A stretch of DNA of 64,000 nucleotides from JACVRM01 sp963817375 (GTDB lineage Bacteria; Actinomycetota; Thermoleophilia; Gaiellales; Gaiellaceae), in assembly GCA_963817375.1 (NCBI GenBank), contig CAWFOB010000008.1:76153-140152 (forward strand), in the 5' to 3' direction. Below, in pieces: positions 63,653 to 64,000 of the stretch (position 1 is the first letter of the stretch; every line of letters starts with the position of its first letter). The notes beneath the pieces are model-generated. The model was not told the DNA's origin. It searched no databases and saw only the letters and a program-made list of their open reading frames with translations. Position numbers and translations under genes: made by a program.

Positions 63653-64000
63653 CGAGGTGAGCGAGGCCACGATCTCGGCGCCGGGCCCGACCATCCGGGC
63701 CAGGCGCGGCACCGTCTCGAGCACGTCGACGCGCGCGACGAAGGCGATGTCCTCCTCCAGCCCGGGCGGGCCGTACGTGCGCGCCTTGATGCCGTCGATC
63801 GCGTTCGGGTACGCCTCCGCGGCCAGCACCGCGGCCTTTGCCCCGTCGCCGCGCTCGGCGTCGATGAGCTGGACGATCCGGCCGGCGCAGTAGGCGTCGT
63901 CGAACGCGAAGGCCCCCTTGTAGCCGGCGCAGAGCACGACCACGTCCTCCCCGCGCTCGGCCGCCGCCCGGGCGACCGCGCTCAGGTTGAGCAGCGACCC
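63650..64000 (-). CDS. comB: 2-phosphosulfolactate phosphatase (ComB family), 5' part outside window
   Basis: The last 116 codons are visible. LLNLSAVARAAAERGEDVVV, then LCAGYKGAFAFDDAYCAGRI carry the ComB Cys-Gly and Asp-Asp features; then AYPNAIDGIKARTYGPPGLE and DIAFVARVDVLETVPRLARM. In the coenzyme M pathway ComB dephosphorylates phosphosulfolactate, but in bacteria without that pathway its role is open. The start lies beyond 64000 (the Met at 63943 is internal). The TAG stop comes from the repeat end. Confidence 0.85.
   Translation of the reverse strand, partial: GSLLNLSAVARAAAERGEDVVVLCAGYKGAFAFDDAYCAGRIVQLIDAERGDGAKAAVLAAEAYPNAIDGIKARTYGPPGLEEDIAFVARVDVLETVPRLARMVGPGAEIVASLTS

Overview
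High-GC (roughly 70%) bacterial chromosome. The gene content fits a Gram-positive actinobacterium, most plausibly a deep lineage such as Thermoleophilia (inference). Supporting signs are a translation/isoprenoid/phospholipid run (rpsB-tsf-pyrH-frr-uppS-cdsA-dxr-rseP-ispG-proS), a division-linked run (pgeF-yggS-sepF-yggT-divIVA), a MurA with Asp in place of the catalytic Cys, LexA boxes of the Gram-positive type, and frequent GTG starts with ATGA/GTGA/TTGA stop-start overlaps.

Layout. 1-3.5 kb: two ABC-2 export pairs. 3.6-5.8 kb: universal-stress proteins and a sigma factor. 6.1-11.8 kb: a type II Ca2+-type P-ATPase, a GerMN lipoprotein-like protein, a heavy-metal P-ATPase and a zinc-ribbon protein. 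12-16.6 kb: an MDR oxidoreductase, tRNA-Pro(GGG), a chagasin-like inhibitor, an HTH protein and proS. 16.7-25.6 kb: the core minus-strand translation/lipid run. 25.8-31.4 kb: a diguanylate cyclase, rluD, lspA, a DksA-type protein, DUF167, divIVA, yggT, sepF and yggS. 31.4-39.5 kb: a methyltransferase, pgeF, a tRNA nucleotidyltransferase/poly(A) polymerase, ridA, a HisB-like pseudoenzyme, murA, HD and VOC proteins, a class V aminotransferase and an EEP nuclease. 40-48.4 kb: FxLYD-like and LanC-like proteins and an SOS mutasome (dnaE2, DUF6504, imuB) with two LexA boxes. 48.5-57.9 kb: a TolB-like propeller, a YjbR protein, and two near-identical cassettes for a small secreted peptide bracketing a giant Gly-rich beta-helix protein and a LuxR/LAL regulator. 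58-64 kb: a VOC protein, a MerR-DUF1835 fusion, a sulfite-oxidase-like Mo enzyme with cytochrome b and a CHRD protein, a photolyase, DUF3467 and the end of comB.

Three things go beyond routine annotation. (1) The twin secreted-peptide cassettes (50858-51226 and 57566-57940) are conserved from 5' leader through terminator. I do not recognise the peptide family. (2) A family of GGGGCTGTCCCC inverted-repeat elements lies at 14.0, 21.7-22.5, 32.1-32.3, 46.2-46.6 and 63.5-63.7 kb. They abut or supply stop codons, one array carries a copy of the 3' end of pgeF, and two of them accompany single opposite-strand genes that split otherwise conserved operons. (3) A 60-nt inverted repeat pair (27.70 and 29.13 kb) around lspA-dksA-DUF167 varies mainly inside its hairpin, including one compensatory base-pair change.

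Many reading frames are broken by single-base indels. They are dense at 1-3.5, 6.1-8.9 and 54.7-57.5 kb, sporadic elsewhere, and absent from 9-24 kb. The encoded proteins are otherwise well conserved, so I treat most breaks as likely sequence errors rather than pseudogenes, and I give the span of the whole reconstructed gene.
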